Assembly (NCBI GenBank): GCA_038501785.1
Contig: JBAMJR010000154.1
Span: 1,171,001-1,235,000 of the forward strand
DNA from: Myoxocephalus aenaeus
Taxonomy: Eukaryota; Chordata; Actinopteri; Perciformes; Cottidae
Direction: 5' to 3'
Length of the DNA stretch: 64,000 nt
Shown: piece by piece, positions 60,802 to 64,000 of the stretch
How positions within the stretch are numbered: position 1 is the first letter of the stretch
Layout of the letters: each line of letters begins with the position of its first letter
Translations under genes and position numbers: made by a program
The notes under the pieces: generated by a model
The model's database searches: none
Told to the model about the DNA's origin: nothing
Seen by the model: only the letters and a program-made list of their open reading frames with translations

Positions 60802-61434
60802 GTAAGCAACACATCACCATGGTGTTTAGGACATATTAGTAACGTTAACTATGTAATTTAGTCAGTGTGTAGTCACCGCTGCTGAACGAACGTTAGAAAC
60901 GTCATCCTATAAGTGAATAAACGGACTAGTGTGCAGGAATTAGGTTGACCTTATGTTACGTTCGCTTGTTTGAGGTAAAGCGTGTTACCTACATTTGAGA
61001 GTTTGGAGTCAAGGTTCCAAACGCTGAAATGTTGCTTTGGAAGTTGATACTTTGTATCATTGGCGGAACGTTAGAATGTCGCGAGCGAACACACTCTTTG
61101 CTTGGTGCATCATTGTGCAAATCTGACGTTCGTTACATACGGCGTAGTTTGACATTTCGTCAAGTGTCTTTTAAACTAAAGGGCATCGTGAATAGCACTC
61201 TGATTTGTAAATACGCCACAGCATAAATGAGCCGCTCTACATGACAGCCCCTGTGCACACCAACGTTTTGCTAGTGTTTCTGCTATTGTTTTGCTAGCTA
61301 GTGGCAGAGATGCTTTACGGCTCTTCGGGGTTAATATGACGCACCAGCTTTGAACATCTTGGTCTTGTCAATACTCGACACATGTGTGAACCAGAAGAAG
61401 TATACCTCACACGTGACGTTGCCTCTCTTGCAGC

Positions 61435-63945
<2,511 letters not shown>

Positions 63946-64000
63946 GTAAGGCCACAGAAAGTGGGAAACAGCAAGTTGGAGTTGCCCTGAAGTTAAGTTT

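Overview
The window is vertebrate genomic DNA, almost certainly from a teleost fish. It has short GT-AG introns, AT-rich intergenic DNA, many (CA)n, (TTTA)n and (TAA)n tracts and fish-type repeats. Its protein-coding exons match, in order, genes known from human chromosome 2q31-q33. I assembled seven genes exon by exon. For the six spliced ones, the chosen exon lengths and phases join into one open frame with no internal stop.

Layout: (1) 1.8-12.5 kb, plus strand: osbpl6, 3' part only (17 exons; the PH-domain part lies off the left edge), with a long 3'UTR to about 15.24 kb. (2) 16.8-20.9 kb, minus: prkra (PACT), 8 exons, 295 aa, tail to tail with osbpl6 as in human. (3) 22.4-27.7 kb, minus: a casp8-like initiator caspase, 13 coding exons, 553 aa, with a TATA box and an interferon-type element in its promoter. 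(4) 28.9-30.5 kb, minus: fam237a, the precursor of neurosecretory protein GL (163 aa). (5) 32.1-33.0 kb: a decayed RTE/Rex3-like LINE. (6) 33.6-54.6 kb, minus: adam23, 26 exons in the main form (782 aa), plus a second transmembrane exon of identical length and phase. (7) 57-60.2 kb, plus: cmklr2 (GPR1), 359 aa in one coding exon after two probable 5'UTR exons. (8) 60.7 kb to the right edge, plus: ndufs1, first 384 codons, continuing outside the window.

The genes do not form one pathway. prkra and casp8 both act in double-stranded-RNA and death signalling. fam237a, adam23 and cmklr2 are a secreted ligand precursor and two membrane receptors. ndufs1 and osbpl6 are housekeeping or lipid-transport genes. 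The adam23-cmklr2-ndufs1 block matches human synteny, but eef1b2, which lies between GPR1 and NDUFS1 in human, is not seen here.

I found no bacterial-type system, CRISPR array, or rRNA or tRNA gene. The most informative observations are the duplicated, frame-enforced transmembrane exons of adam23 (with a predicted secreted form when both are skipped), the caspase with a long linker built of micro-exons and an interferon-type promoter, a 230-bp palindrome-filled MITE with matched ends and TA duplication, and a cAMP-response palindrome next to the first exon of fam237a. All identifications come from reading the sequence and comparing with family knowledge. No database search was run.
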